Source of the DNA: an uncultured Aquimarina sp.
GTDB lineage: Bacteria; Bacteroidota; Bacteroidia; Flavobacteriales; Flavobacteriaceae
Assembly: GCA_947498595.1 (NCBI GenBank)
Contig: CANMKX010000030.1
Coordinates: 1 to 48,853 of the forward strand
DNA length: 48,853 nt
Direction: 5' to 3'
Shown piece after piece: positions 37,292 to 46,976 of this stretch. Position 1 is the stretch's first letter. Each line of letters begins with the position of its first letter. The notes under the pieces are model-generated. The model saw only the letters and a list, made by a program, of their open reading frames with translations, searched no databases and was not told the origin of the DNA. Both the position numbers and the translations under genes were made by a program.

Positions 37292-38712
37292 TCACTCATT
37301 CCTACGTTAACGGCTAAACCACCTTCACTAGTTTCTTTATATTTTGTATTCATATCTTTAGCAGTTTCCCACATAGTATTAATTACTTTATCAAGAGGAA
37401 CCTTTGCATTAGCAGCATCTGTATCCAAAGCCATTTCACAAGCATTAATTGCTTTGATAGCTCCCATTGCATTACGTTCGATACATGGTATTTGTACCAA
37501 TCCACCTATAGGATCACATGTTAAGCCTAGATGATGTTCCATTGCGATTTCACTAGCAATCAAAACCTGTTCTGGACTTCCACCCATTAATTCGGTGAGA
37601 GCACCAGCAGCCATGGCAGAAGAAACACCAATTTCTGCTTGACATCCTCCCATAGCAGCAGAGATAGTAGCTCCTTTTTTAAATAAACTACCTATTTCAC
37701 CAGCGACCAACATAAATTGTTTTATATCATCAAAATTAGCATCGTGATTTTCGATAACCATATAATACATCATAACGGCAGGAATTACACCAGCACTACC
37801 GTTTGTAGGAGCAGTAACAACTCTACCTAAAGAAGCATTAACTTCATTAACGCTTAGGGCAAAACAAGAAACCCATTTTAATATTTGCCTGAACTTTACT
37901 TCGGTATTACGTATAGATTGGATCCATTCTGAGGGATTAGAATACGTATTAGTATCACCAATTAATTTTAAATGAGAATCAAAGGCTCTACGGCGAACGT
38001 TAAGACCACCAGGAAGAGTACCTTCTGTATGACAACCTGTATACATTGATTCAAGCATAACATTCCAAACATCAAGAATCCCTTTATCAATTTGAGCTTC
38101 AGATATTATCGAACGCTCATTTTCTAAGACAATTTCAGATATTTTTTTATTTTCTTTAGCACAATATTCTAGAAGTTCTGTAGCTTTTTGAATAGGAAAT
38201 GGAAATGTTTTAAAACTTTCTTCTTTTGAATTATCAGTTACAGGTTCATCTTTAACGACAAAACCACCTCCAATAGAATAAAAAGTAGAAGATACTTTTT
38301 CACCAGTTGAAAGCATAGCATTAAACGTTATTCCATTTGGATGAAAATCCAAGAAATTACGATGAAAAAGCACATCAATACTAGGATCAAAACTTAGTTT
38401 CTTTTCATTATTAAAAAGGATAGTTTTTGTTTTTTGTATAGTATCGATTTCAGAACTAATCAAATCTATAGGAATTGTTACAGGATCATAACCTGCCAAA
38501 CCTAAAATTGAAGCTAAATCAGTAGCATGACCTTTCCCTGTAAGGGATAAGGATCCATATAAATCAACAGTAAGAGATGTAACTTGATCAAATTGATTGC
38601 TAGTTTTTAGCTCTTGAATCCATCGTTGTGCAGCACGCCAAGGACCCAAAGTATGTGAACTTGAAGGGCCTACACCTATTTTAAGCATGTCAAAAATACT
38701 AATACATTCCAT
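37285..38712 (-). CDS. sdaA: L-serine ammonia-lyase, iron-sulfur type
   Basis: The 475-residue single-chain enzyme deaminates L-serine to pyruvate using a [4Fe-4S] cluster. The N-terminal beta domain starts ISIFDMLKIGVGPSSSHTLGP. The catalytic alpha domain has APTNGSAGVIPAVMMYY, GCQAEIGVSSAMAAGAL and LTCDPIGGLVQIPCIERN, which provides cluster cysteines. The last residue of the protein is a cysteine (VGMSDC). In the characterised Legionella type 2 enzyme the C-terminal cysteine caps the cluster as an autoinhibitory tail, and the same arrangement is likely here. It overlaps the CPBP gene downstream and is divergent from dnaK. Confidence 0.95.
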   Translation of the reverse strand: MECISIFDMLKIGVGPSSSHTLGPWRAAQRWIQELKTSNQFDQVTSLTVDLYGSLSLTGKGHATDLASILGLAGYDPVTIPIDLISSEIDTIQKTKTILFNNEKKLSFDPSIDVLFHRNFLDFHPNGITFNAMLSTGEKVSSTFYSIGGGFVVKDEPVTDNSKEESFKTFPFPIQKATELLEYCAKENKKISEIVLENERSIISEAQIDKGILDVWNVMLESMYTGCHTEGTLPGGLNVRRRAFDSHLKLIGDTNTYSNPSEWIQSIRNTEVKFRQILKWVSCFALSVNEVNASLGRVVTAPTNGSAGVIPAVMMYYMVIENHDANFDDIKQFMLVAGEIGSLFKKGATISAAMGGCQAEIGVSSAMAAGALTELMGGSPEQVLIASEIAMEHHLGLTCDPIGGLVQIPCIERNAMGAIKAINACEMALDTDAANAKVPLDKVINTMWETAKDMNTKYKETSEGGLAVNVGMSDC

Positions 38713-38855
38713 AATCGATAATATGCATATTAATTTAGCGGGATAAATATAGCGTATTGCGATATATGAAGGAACTATTTTACGAAAATATTAAAAGAAT
38801 AAAGTGAGAATTAATTTACAAGGAAAACATTTTGTCTGATCTTTTTAAAGAAAAA

Positions 38856-38868
38856 TGACAAGCTGTCA
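38856..38868. promoter_or_regulatory. TGACA-AGC-TGTCA dyad upstream of dnaK
   Basis: A perfect 5-bp inverted repeat with a 3-base centre sits 24 bases before the sigma54-like element and 87 bases before the dnaK start. It could be an operator or activator site. Confidence 0.4.
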
Positions 38869-38879
38869 TATAAAAGCTA

Positions 38880-38895
38880 TTGGCATAAAGATTGA
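38880..38895 (+). promoter_or_regulatory. Sigma54-like -24/-12 element before dnaK
   Basis: TTGGCA then N6 then TTGA gives the 10-base spacing between GG and the downstream dinucleotide that RpoN promoters need, although the usual GC at -12 is GA. It predicts a start near 38907, about 48 bases before dnaK. No TAnnTTTG box is seen nearby. Confidence 0.35.
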
Positions 38896-38954
38896 CTTAT
38901 ACCAACCAGAAATAAATATAGAATAACACTTAAAAATAAATATAAAATAAAGCT

Positions 38955-40859
38955 ATGAGTAAGATTATAGGTATAGATTTAGGAACAACGAATTCATGTG
39001 TTTCTGTGATGGAAGGTAATGATCCGGTAGTAATCACTAACTCTGAAGGAAAAAGAACAACACCATCTGTAATTGCCTTTGTTGAAGGAGGAGAAATTAA
39101 AGTAGGAGATCCAGCAAAGCGTCAAGCAGTAACAAACCCAACAAAAACGATTGCATCGATTAAGCGTTTTATGGGAAATAAATATTCTGAATCTTCAAAT
39201 GAAGCAAATAGAGTAGCTTATAAAGTAGTAAAAGGAGATAATGATACACCACGTGTAGATATTGATGGTCGTTTATATACTCCACAAGAATTATCAGCAA
39301 TGACACTTCAAAAAATGAAGAAAACAGCTGAAGAATTTTTAGATCAAGAAGTAACACGTGCAGTAATTACTGTACCAGCATATTTTAATGATGCGCAACG
39401 TCAAGCTACAAAAGAAGCTGGAGAAATTGCAGGATTAACTGTAGAGCGTATTATCAATGAGCCAACTGCAGCAGCATTAGCTTATGGATTAGATAAAAAA
39501 GGAGAAGACCAAAAAATCGTAGTATTTGATTTTGGTGGAGGTACTCATGATGTATCTATCTTAGAATTAGGAGATGGAGTATTTGAAGTATTGGCTACAG
39601 ATGGAGATACTCACTTAGGAGGAGATGATGTAGACCAAAAAATCATCGATTGGTTAGCTGAAGAGTTTAAAGCGGATGAAAATATGGACTTACGTCAAGA
39701 TCCAATGGCTTTACAACGTTTAAAAGAAGCTGCTGAAAAAGCTAAGATTGAATTATCTTCTTCTGCTCAAACAGAAATAAACTTACCATATGTAACTGCT
39801 ACTGCTAGTGGACCTAAGCACTTGGTAAGAACATTAACAAAATCTAAATTTGATCAATTAATTGATGATTTAGTAAAACGTACAATCAAGCCATGTGAAA
39901 CTGCTCTTAAAAATGCAGGATTATCAACTAGCGATATTGATGAAATTATCTTAGTAGGAGGATCTACTCGTATTCCAGCAGTTCAGGAAGCAGTAGAGAG
40001 ATTCTTTGGAAAAGCACCTAGTAAAGGAGTTAACCCAGATGAGGTTGTAGCAGTAGGAGCAGCAATTCAAGGAGGAGTACTTACAGGAGATATCAAAGAT
40101 GTATTATTATTAGATGTTACTCCATTATCATTAGGTATCGAAACTATGGGTAATGTAATGACAAAGCTTATTGAAGCAAATACTACGATTCCTACAAAGA
40201 AATCACAAGTATTCTCAACAGCAGCAGATAATCAACCATCGGTAGAGATTCATGTATTACAAGGAGAGCGTCCAATGGCTGCTGATAATAAAACTATCGG
40301 TCGTTTCCATTTAGATGGAATTCCACCAGCAAAAAGAGGAACTCCTCAAATTGAAGTAACTTTTGATATTGATGCAAACGGGATAATTAAAGTAAGCGCA
40401 ACTGATAAAGCTACTAACAAAACACAAGATATTCGTATCGAAGCATCATCTGGATTAACAGAAGAAGAAATCCAAAAGATGAAGCAAGAAGCAGAAGCAA
40501 ATGCAGATGCTGATAAAAAAGCAAAAGAAACAGCTGATAAATTAAATGAAGCTGATGGAATGATTTTCCAAACTGATAAGCAATTAGAAGAATTTGGAGA
40601 TAAATTATCTGATGATAAGAAACAACCAATTCAAGATGCTTTAGAAGAGTTGAAGAAAGCTTATGAAACTAAAGATATTGATGTAATTCAACCAGCTTTA
40701 GATAAGATCAACGAAGCTTGGAAAGTTGCTAGTGAAGAAATGTACAAAGCACAAGCAGAACAACAAGGTGGAGCGCCTGGACCAGATGCTGGAGCACAAC
40801 AGCCAACTGGAGAAGAAGCAAGTGATGTAGAAGATGTAGATTTTGAAGAAGTAAAATAA
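38955..40859 (+). CDS. dnaK: Chaperone DnaK (Hsp70)
   Basis: The 634-residue cytoplasmic ATP-dependent chaperone. The nucleotide-binding domain starts [18 protein letters not shown] and contains [31 protein letters not shown] and the phosphate-2 loop [13 protein letters not shown]. Most Hsp70s have GGGTFDVS; the His here is, as I recall, common in Flavobacteria. The interdomain linker [18 protein letters not shown] leads to the substrate-binding domain and lid, and the C-terminus ends in an acidic EDVDFEEVK. It is monocistronic; neither grpE nor dnaJ is in the window. A terminator follows at once. Confidence 0.98.
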   Translation: MSKIIGIDLGTTNSCVSVMEGNDPVVITNSEGKRTTPSVIAFVEGGEIKVGDPAKRQAVTNPTKTIASIKRFMGNKYSESSNEANRVAYKVVKGDNDTPRVDIDGRLYTPQELSAMTLQKMKKTAEEFLDQEVTRAVITVPAYFNDAQRQATKEAGEIAGLTVERIINEPTAAALAYGLDKKGEDQKIVVFDFGGGTHDVSILELGDGVFEVLATDGDTHLGGDDVDQKIIDWLAEEFKADENMDLRQDPMALQRLKEAAEKAKIELSSSAQTEINLPYVTATASGPKHLVRTLTKSKFDQLIDDLVKRTIKPCETALKNAGLSTSDIDEIILVGGSTRIPAVQEAVERFFGKAPSKGVNPDEVVAVGAAIQGGVLTGDIKDVLLLDVTPLSLGIETMGNVMTKLIEANTTIPTKKSQVFSTAADNQPSVEIHVLQGERPMAADNKTIGRFHLDGIPPAKRGTPQIEVTFDIDANGIIKVSATDKATNKTQDIRIEASSGLTEEEIQKMKQEAEANADADKKAKETADKLNEADGMIFQTDKQLEEFGDKLSDDKKQPIQDALEELKKAYETKDIDVIQPALDKINEAWKVASEEMYKAQAEQQGGAPGPDAGAQQPTGEEASDVEDVDFEEVK

Positions 40860-40879
40860 TCTACAGATCTCAATAAATA

Positions 40880-40917
40880 AAAAAACGCGTTCTAAATATA
40901 TAGGACGCGTTTTTTTG
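40880..40917 (+). terminator. dnaK terminator
   Basis: AAAACGCGT and its complement ACGCGTTTT form a GC-centred stem across an AT loop with one internal mismatch, and T7 follows. Confidence 0.92.
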
Positions 40918-41584
40918 TTATAAATTATTAATTAATAAGATAGCAACAATTAGATGCACTTATTTATAGCTTTATATTTTTCAATGATTAGATAGATTCA
41001 CTAGGAAATTCTAAATAAGTGAGTATATTTTAATTAAAGAGCAATGAATAAAAAGTATTTTAAACATAGTTGCTGATGAGTTTTTGGAATCATTTCAAAT
41101 TTACACTATTATAACATTATCTTACCTGAAAGTTAATTTATCTCTGCAATTAATATAAAAGAATGTGTAAAAGGTTAGAAGTAAATATTTTTATTAATTT
41201 TTCTATAGCCATTAATTTTATATAGTAATATATTATTTCCTAAGTCTTTTCAAGAATATTACTTGTTTCTCTATAAAAAAGAAATAACTTTTTCGTTTAA
41301 AAATCATCACTCCGACCTTTTTTAGAAGCAATATTACCGTCATAATAGTTCTATGTAAATGATTTGATGATCGAGTTAAAATTATGTTTACTATGAAGTT
41401 AGTAATGTTTTTTACGCAACCGTTTATGAAATATTACATCTTAATAAAAATAACAAATGAGATGAGTTTAATTTACAAATTGCCCATCTCGGTTTTATAA
41501 ATCTAAAGACATTAATTTATATAAAGAATTAAAAATTAATGACTAATCAAAAAAAATACTATAAATAATTAAAAAACGAAAATT
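40918..41584. other. Long AT-rich gap without genes
   Basis: About 670 bases carry stops in every frame and no recognisable product. A GAGATG/CATCTC inverted repeat (41459-41464 with 41485-41490) is the only structure I noticed. The gap marks the switch from core genes on the left to accessory genes on the right and may be eroded former coding sequence. Confidence 0.5.
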
Positions 41585-42010
41585 ATGCGAAATCAAACTG
41601 TTTATTTATTATTAATTGCTCTTTTAGGATTTACTGTTTCTTGTTCAACTGATGATAATGGTGAATCTATTGTCGAAAATATTAAAAACGTAACTGATTG
41701 TGGATTGAGTACTGATCCTCAGTTTATAGGTTTATGTATGGATGGTGCAGAATCTGCAATACCAAATGAAGTAATAACTTATGCTAGTAAATCGACCTTA
41801 AATTTTTCAGAAATTTCATGGATTGTTGAGTCAGGTAGTATAGAGATTTTAAATGTAGAAAATAGTATTACAGAAGGTGCTAATAAATCAATAGCTACAA
41901 TCAAATTTAAATCAGATTTTTCTGGAGGAAGTTTAAAAGTTAGAACATTTAATGATGAGGGAGAATTTTCTGAAATTTTGAATTATCAAATAGAATTAGA
42001 AAATCAATAA
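41585..42010 (+). CDS. Small lipoprotein of unknown function
   Basis: A 141-residue product with a lipoprotein signal (lipobox LLGFTVSC, Cys20) followed by STDDNGE. The acidic Ser/Asp stretch just after the lipid cysteine resembles the export signal reported to take lipoproteins to the cell surface in Bacteroidota. The mature part is probably a single beta-sandwich of PKD or Ig-like character (FSEISWIVESGSIEIL, SGGSLKVRTFNDEGEFSE), with two cysteines at about 39 and 51. I do not recognise a family. A GNAT gene follows 37 bases later. Confidence 0.7.
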   Translation: MRNQTVYLLLIALLGFTVSCSTDDNGESIVENIKNVTDCGLSTDPQFIGLCMDGAESAIPNEVITYASKSTLNFSEISWIVESGSIEILNVENSITEGANKSIATIKFKSDFSGGSLKVRTFNDEGEFSEILNYQIELENQ

Positions 42011-42047
42011 AATAATTTAGTGTAAATTTCCCTTAATAAGTAATAAA

Positions 42048-42575
42048 ATGAACATGTTGATAGAAACAGAAAGATTAGTATTAAGGGAAATTACTTTAGA
42101 TGATAAAGAAGCAATGTTCCAGCTGCATTCTGATCTTGATGTACAGAGATATACAGGAGAGCCTATAGTTGAATCTATAGAAGAAATGGAACGAGTAATA
42201 CAAATACGAATTGATAATTACAAAAAGTACGGATACGGAAGATGGGCTACTTTTTTAAAAAATGAAAAACAATTTATTGGATGGGCTGGTTTAGCGTATT
42301 TACCTGAGTTTAATGAAATTGATCTAGGATATAGATTTTTACCGAAATATTGGGGAATGGGATATGCAACAGAAGCATCTCGTGCAATTCTGACATATGG
42401 ATTTGAAAAATTCAAATTGAAACGAATAATTGCAATTGCAATGAAAGAAAATAAAGCATCAATGAGGGTAATGGAAAAAATAGGGATGAAGTTTGAAAAA
42501 TTTGCTCCTTATGAAGAAGGAAGTATAAATGCTGCGTGGTATTGGTGTGATAAAAAATGTATTGCAAAAATATAG
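42048..42575 (+). CDS. GNAT N-acetyltransferase (RimJ/RimL-like)
   Basis: A 175-residue acetyl-CoA-dependent acyltransferase. Family sequences are IETERLVLREITLDDKEAM at the start, then IGWAGLAYLPEFNEIDLGYR and the acetyl-CoA loop PKYWGMGYATEASRAIL, then IAIAMKENKASMRVMEKIGM. The substrate, protein N-terminus or small amine, cannot be told. Two methionines (1 and 3) are both possible starts. It may be co-transcribed with the small lipoprotein upstream. Confidence 0.9.
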   Translation: MNMLIETERLVLREITLDDKEAMFQLHSDLDVQRYTGEPIVESIEEMERVIQIRIDNYKKYGYGRWATFLKNEKQFIGWAGLAYLPEFNEIDLGYRFLPKYWGMGYATEASRAILTYGFEKFKLKRIIAIAMKENKASMRVMEKIGMKFEKFAPYEEGSINAAWYWCDKKCIAKI

Positions 42576-42685
42576 ACATTATTAGAACGAATACATAAAA
42601 ACGAACGTGACTTATAATATATTCTAAATGGATGTATTTAATAGTATATCTAAAAAGGGACTTAATAAAAACTAACTGTACATAA

Positions 42686-42778
42686 TTCAAAGATTGTATC
42701 GAAAGAGTATATAATGTAAAAGAAGAAGTAGTAAAAAGAGCATCAGAACATGCAGAGAAATTACTTGAAATAATATAA
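42686..42778 (+). pseudogene. Orphan C-terminal coding scrap
   Basis: A 30-codon open stretch without any start codon, preceded in frame by TAA at 42683. It reads like the end of a soluble helical protein (IERVYNVKEEVVKRASEHA and then KLLEII). A terminator follows 63 bases later. I think it is what remains of a lost gene; the family is not recognisable. Confidence 0.4.
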
Positions 42779-42840
42779 AATAAGACTAAAGATAATTTTA
42801 CCGTATAGTTTGATGATCTTATAAAGAGACTGAACTATTG

Positions 42841-42864
42841 AAGCCCTTTTAGGGGCTTTTTTGC
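42841..42864 (+). terminator. Intrinsic terminator without an intact gene
   Basis: AAGCCC (42841-42846) pairs with GGGCTT (42853-42858), followed by T6. The nearest coding sequence upstream on this strand is the scrap at 42686-42778. Confidence 0.85.
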
Positions 42865-43050
42865 TTTTTAGACTAATAAGTTTTGATGATAACAATTTAT
42901 TTAGAGGTACGATATGTTTTTTTAAGATAAGTGAAAAACGGTATTATATATTTTATTAGCTATTGATTATATTTAGTTTTTATAAAATGACCAATAAATC
43001 AATAGAAGTTTTTAATTAATTTTTATTAGTTATAATTAAACAAACACAGA
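42865..43050. other. AT-rich upstream region of the hydrolase gene
   Basis: No gene is visible here. It presumably carries the hydrolase promoter, but I found no exact TAnnTTTG box. Confidence 0.4.
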
Positions 43051-43905
43051 ATGAATATAGAAGATATTCAAATAAAATGTAAAGATGGTTTTGAATTATC
43101 TGGTACACGATATAACCCAACATCAATAAAAGGAGCAGTAATTATTGCTCCCGCAACTGGTATTAAAAGAAGGTTTTACAATTCTTTTGCAACACATTTA
43201 GCTAATAATAATTATGGAGTAATATGCTTTGATAATCGAGGAGTAGGAGATTCTAAAAAGGATTCAATAAATAAAATAAATGCGTCATTAATTAATTGGG
43301 GAAAATTAGATATGACAGCTGTTTTAAAAGAATTAAAGGAGAGTTTTCCAAACCAATCATATCATTTAATAGGACATAGTGTTGGAGGGCAGTTAGTAGG
43401 TTTGATGGAGAATGCGTTGGATATAAAATCAATGTTTAATTTTGCGTCTTCGTCAGGGAGTTTACGATATATGAAATATCCATTTAAATTAAGCGCATTA
43501 TTCTTTTTAAATGTATTTATTCCGTTTAGTAATTTTTTATTCGGAAAAGCAAACTCACAATGGGTAGGAATGGGAGAACCATTACCAAAATTAGTAGCAA
43601 AACAATGGACAAAGTGGTGTAATGGAAAAGGATATGTCGAAACGAGTTTTGATAAAGAAATTAAGAAGCATACCTATGACCAATTAAAATTTCCTTCAAT
43701 GTGGTTATATGCAGAAGATGACGGAATAGCGAATTACGAAAATGTGAAAGATATGGCTCGAATTTATTCTAAATCTGAGGTGACAATAGTTTCACTTGAT
43801 CCTAAAGAGTTAGAAAAAAAAGCATTGGGACATATGGGCTTTTTTAGTTCTAAAAATAAAGAACTATGGAACTATGCTTTAAAATGGTTAGAGGAAAATA
43901 AATAA
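43051..43905 (+). CDS. Alpha/beta hydrolase, S33-like
   Basis: The 284-residue hydrolase has the nucleophile elbow GHSVGG with Ser110, the oxyanion region APATGIKRR at 34-42, FDNRGVGDSKK at 60-70, a candidate acid in AEDDGIAN, and a C-terminal GHMGFF histidine. It lacks a signal peptide. A lipase or esterase-like acyl hydrolase is likely; the substrate is unknown. A 284-residue length is normal. The AlkB-like gene follows after 11 bases, so they are probably one transcript. Confidence 0.87.
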   Translation: MNIEDIQIKCKDGFELSGTRYNPTSIKGAVIIAPATGIKRRFYNSFATHLANNNYGVICFDNRGVGDSKKDSINKINASLINWGKLDMTAVLKELKESFPNQSYHLIGHSVGGQLVGLMENALDIKSMFNFASSSGSLRYMKYPFKLSALFFLNVFIPFSNFLFGKANSQWVGMGEPLPKLVAKQWTKWCNGKGYVETSFDKEIKKHTYDQLKFPSMWLYAEDDGIANYENVKDMARIYSKSEVTIVSLDPKELEKKALGHMGFFSSKNKELWNYALKWLEENK

Positions 43906-43916
43906 TTATCGAAACA

Positions 43917-44504
43917 ATGAAATTACCATTAAATTGTGAAGTAGAGTACCATAGTGATTTTGTAAATTTAAAAGATGCAAACGACTTATTTATTGAATTA
44001 AAAAATATTGTAGAAAAAACTAATTATAGTCCGCAAACAGTAGATGGAAGAAGTTATGATGTGAATTTTGGGAAAATCATGTTTTTAGATCAAAACTTAC
44101 TTGATGATCATAAATTTCCTGAAGAGCATTGGGGACCAACATGTAGTTGGATAAATACATTGAAAAGACTAAAAGAAAAGGTCGAAAAATTCACAAATCA
44201 GAGTTTTCAAGTTTGTGTATTAATATATTATCCAGACGGTAATTCGGGGGTAGATTTTCATTCAGATTATGTAGCTTTTGGAGATACATCAATAATTCCA
44301 TCGATAAGTTTGGGAGAAGAAAGAGAGTTTAAATTTAGAGAAAAAGCGAATACTACAGAAACTTCTCAACTATTAGAAAATGGAAGTTTAATCATTATGG
44401 GAGCATATTGTCAAGATAGATATGAGCATAGCCTACCAATAAATCCTAAATATAAAAAAGGAAGAATAAATTTAACTTTTAGAAAATATGGATTCGACAA
44501 TTGA
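43917..44504 (+). CDS. AlkB-like 2-oxoglutarate/Fe(II) dioxygenase
   Basis: A 195-residue oxygenase of the AlkB/ALKBH type, expected to remove alkyl groups from DNA or RNA bases oxidatively. The iron facial triad is His115-x-Asp117 (DFHSDYVAFGD) and His171 (YEHSLP). The 2-oxoglutarate-binding arginines are in GRINLTFRK (Arg183 and Arg189). The lid and the substrate region near NYSPQTVDGRSYDVNFG are conserved in eukaryote-like members. It follows the alpha/beta hydrolase by 11 bases. A true nucleic-acid repair role is inferred from the family. Confidence 0.88.
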   Translation: MKLPLNCEVEYHSDFVNLKDANDLFIELKNIVEKTNYSPQTVDGRSYDVNFGKIMFLDQNLLDDHKFPEEHWGPTCSWINTLKRLKEKVEKFTNQSFQVCVLIYYPDGNSGVDFHSDYVAFGDTSIIPSISLGEEREFKFREKANTTETSQLLENGSLIIMGAYCQDRYEHSLPINPKYKKGRINLTFRKYGFDN

Positions 44505-44553
44505 AATTAAAGGCAAAGCAATTATATATTATATTAAATAATTAAGATAAAAG

Positions 44554-44937
44554 ATGAACTTAAATCAAATAACAGTTCCTTCATTAGACTTGACAAAGTC
44601 AATTCCTTTTTATCAAAAATTAGGATTAAAATTAATAGTAAAATCATTACCACATTATGCAAGGTTTGAATGTCCAAATGGAGGTTCGACTTTTTCGATA
44701 CATCAAACAGAAAGTTTGCCAAAAGGAGAAGGAATCTATATTTATTTTGAATGCGATAACCTAGACGAATATGTTAATGAACTTATAGGTAGAGGAATTG
44801 TATTTGATCAAAAACCTACTGACCAAAAATGGCTATGGAGAGAAGCAAGATTAAAAGATATTGATAGAAATCAATTGATTTTATTTTATGCAGGAGACAA
44901 TAGACTAAACCCACCTTGGAGAATAGAAAATGAATAG
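44554..44937 (+). CDS. VOC-family (glyoxalase-like) protein
   Basis: A 127-residue two-module vicinal-oxygen-chelate protein (LNQITVPSLDLTKSIPFYQK at the start, IYIYFECDNLDEYVNELIGRG in the middle, WLWREARLKDIDRNQLILFY near the end). A family metal-ligand position, usually Glu, could be Glu in the REARLKD segment. The reaction could be glyoxalase, dioxygenase or resistance-type; nothing in the neighbours decides. It follows the AlkB-like gene by 49 bases. Confidence 0.85.
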   Translation: MNLNQITVPSLDLTKSIPFYQKLGLKLIVKSLPHYARFECPNGGSTFSIHQTESLPKGEGIYIYFECDNLDEYVNELIGRGIVFDQKPTDQKWLWREARLKDIDRNQLILFYAGDNRLNPPWRIENE

Positions 44938-45013
44938 AATTAAGATAGTCATAATTAAGAGATAGAAAGGAATGAGAAATACTTTTTTTGAAAATAAATA
45001 ATTTACTTTTTAC

Positions 45014-45865
45014 ATGATCAAACTTGAAGAAATAACTTCAAATCCAACTTTCTCTAATCAATTAGAAAATAAGATACTATATTCAAATCATTCTAATGAC
45101 ATCTCAGTATCTTACCAATCTACGTATACCATAAAGTATGTTATTAATGGCACGAAATACTATAGATTTAATAATCAGGATATAAAAGTTTCAAAAGATC
45201 AATATTTAATTTTAAATAACAATAATCAAATCACAACCGAAGCAAAAAAAGGAACAAAAGGTTTATCATTATTTTTGTCGCCAAAATTGATTAATGAAAT
45301 ATATCATTTTTATGCAGGTTGTAACTCTCCGATAAAATTTTTTGAAATAATTCAAAAAAGCACTAATAATAAAATCAGTGACTTACTTAATAGAATAATT
45401 TATTTATACGAAAAAGATCAAATTTATTTGAAGCAACAAACGGAAGATCTGTTTATAGCGATTTCAGAATTAATTATTCAAGAACAAGTTTCAGTTGACA
45501 GCGATTTTAAAAAATTGAAAATAGTTAAATACAATACTAAAAAAGAATTATACAAATCGGCAACTCTAGCAAGAGGGTATTTTAATGATAATTTTAAAGA
45601 GAAAATATCGCTTGATACGATGAGTAAGGAGATAGGTATTAGTAAGTATTATTTACATAGAGTTTTCAAGGAAATTAACGGAAAAACACCCTTAGAATAT
45701 TTAACAACTATCCGTTTAGACAATGCTAAAAATAAACTTCAATACTCAAAAGAAACTATTTTCGAAATAGCTATGACATCAGGTTTTGATAATACAACTT
45801 ACTTTTCCAATTTATTTAAAAAACATATAGGAATATCTCCAACTCAATTTAGAAAAATGATATAA
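45014..45865 (+). CDS. AraC-family transcriptional regulator
   Basis: A 283-residue regulator. The N-terminal half is a cupin-like sensor (about 1-160). The C-terminal half is the double helix-turn-helix: LARGYFNDNFKEKISLDTMS, then YYLHRVFKEINGKTPLEYL, then the second helix pair with IAMTSGFDNTTYFSNLFKKH and the closing GISPTQFRKM. Its target is unknown; as a neighbour of the VOC gene it may control the hydrolase/AlkB/VOC string. Confidence 0.92.
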   Translation: MIKLEEITSNPTFSNQLENKILYSNHSNDISVSYQSTYTIKYVINGTKYYRFNNQDIKVSKDQYLILNNNNQITTEAKKGTKGLSLFLSPKLINEIYHFYAGCNSPIKFFEIIQKSTNNKISDLLNRIIYLYEKDQIYLKQQTEDLFIAISELIIQEQVSVDSDFKKLKIVKYNTKKELYKSATLARGYFNDNFKEKISLDTMSKEIGISKYYLHRVFKEINGKTPLEYLTTIRLDNAKNKLQYSKETIFEIAMTSGFDNTTYFSNLFKKHIGISPTQFRKMI

Positions 45866-45933
45866 AATCAGCAAGATTTTATATCTCTTGGTAAAAATAC
45901 AACACTACTTTTGATACTAGAAAATTAAAAGTA

Positions 45934-46656
45934 ATGATAGAAAAAATAGCACATATTACTGATTTACATCTTGATGAAGATTTCCCTTTTGAAGATAAAG
46001 TAACAGCAAGAAAGCAATTTGATAACATCTTAAAAGACATAAAAAAGAAAGGAATTAATCATATTATATGCACAGGAGATATAGGAGATAGTAAAGGAGT
46101 TCAATATTTTTTTGATAAACTTAGAGGAATGAATTTATCACTTACTTTAGGGAATCATGATGATTTTATAAAAACCTGTAAATATTATAATTTAGGAGCT
46201 AAATACAATTCAAAAAAAATCTATCGAAGTGAACTTAGAGTTTATTTCAAATTTATTTATTTAGATTCTTCATCTGGAACGATTGATTCTGAACAACTGG
46301 AATGGCTTAAAAAAGAACTATGGTCCTCAAAACCAATAATTATTTTTATTCACCATCCAATTATTGGACTTCGCTTAAAGGTAGACGAAATAGGAAAGTT
46401 AAAAAATAGGGGAAACCTTATTGAAATACTAACAGGAATCCCTAATGAAATTATTATTTATTGTGGACATTATCACCTAGAAAGCACGTTAGTTTATAAG
46501 AATATAAAACAATGTATTACACCAGCAATAGCTTTTCAAATAGAAAAAGATATTGACGAGATAAAAATAAATAAAACAGTTTCTGGCTATAGAATTATTC
46601 AAATAGAGAATAGGAGTCTTTCTTCAAAAGTTAAATTTCTAAGCAATGCAAACTAA
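45934..46656 (+). CDS. Calcineurin-like metallophosphoesterase
   Basis: A 240-residue phosphoesterase with all five metal motifs: DLHLD (Asp10, His12), GDIGD (Asp49), GNHDD (Asn74, His75), IHHP (His140) and GHYH near 178. The family covers cyclic-nucleotide phosphodiesterases, phosphatases and pyrophosphatases; CpdA-type activity is plausible given the length, but not shown. It overlaps the next small membrane gene by 11 bases. Confidence 0.9.
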   Translation: MIEKIAHITDLHLDEDFPFEDKVTARKQFDNILKDIKKKGINHIICTGDIGDSKGVQYFFDKLRGMNLSLTLGNHDDFIKTCKYYNLGAKYNSKKIYRSELRVYFKFIYLDSSSGTIDSEQLEWLKKELWSSKPIIIFIHHPIIGLRLKVDEIGKLKNRGNLIEILTGIPNEIIIYCGHYHLESTLVYKNIKQCITPAIAFQIEKDIDEIKINKTVSGYRIIQIENRSLSSKVKFLSNAN

Positions 46657-46876
46657 AAAACAATCGTTTATCGAAAGTTTAGTTAATGTAACGATTGGAT
46701 TTTTAATCACAATAACATCGTTATATATTATATTTCCGATGTTAGGAATAGAAAATCATTCGGGTAAAAATATATTGATAACAATTTATTTAACCGTTTT
46801 AAGTATTTTAAGAAACTATGTTTTAAGAAGATATTTTAATAAAAAACAAAAGAGTATCAATACTTCTAAAACTTAA
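46646..46876 (+). CDS. Small DUF7220-like membrane protein
   Basis: A 76-residue protein with two hydrophobic segments (NVTIGFLITITSLYIIFPML at about 13-32, NILITIYLTVLSILRNYV at about 42-59) and a basic tail (LRRYFNKKQK). The pattern ESLVNVTIGFL ... SILRNYVLRRYF is that of the small DUF7220 family, often found in phages and mobile regions. It overlaps the phosphoesterase by 11 bases. Its function is unknown. Confidence 0.7.
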   Translation: MQTKKQSFIESLVNVTIGFLITITSLYIIFPMLGIENHSGKNILITIYLTVLSILRNYVLRRYFNKKQKSINTSKT

Positions 46877-46976
46877 ATTTGATATTTTCTAAAACGATTA
46901 TATTTGGATGAGATAAAAATTCTTCCCTTTATATACAATAATCCAAGAGTAATTAAAACTTAAATAGCGATTCATT

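Noticed and set aside
39541..39570. DnaK phosphate-2 loop GGGTHDVS instead of GGGTFDVS
   Set aside because: Probably a clade feature of flavobacterial DnaK rather than a defect; the rest of the protein is fully conserved.
42412..42690. 92-residue minus-strand frame overlapping the GNAT 3' end
   Set aside because: It is dominated by Phe, Leu, Tyr and His from AT-rich antisense sequence and overlaps a real gene on the other strand.
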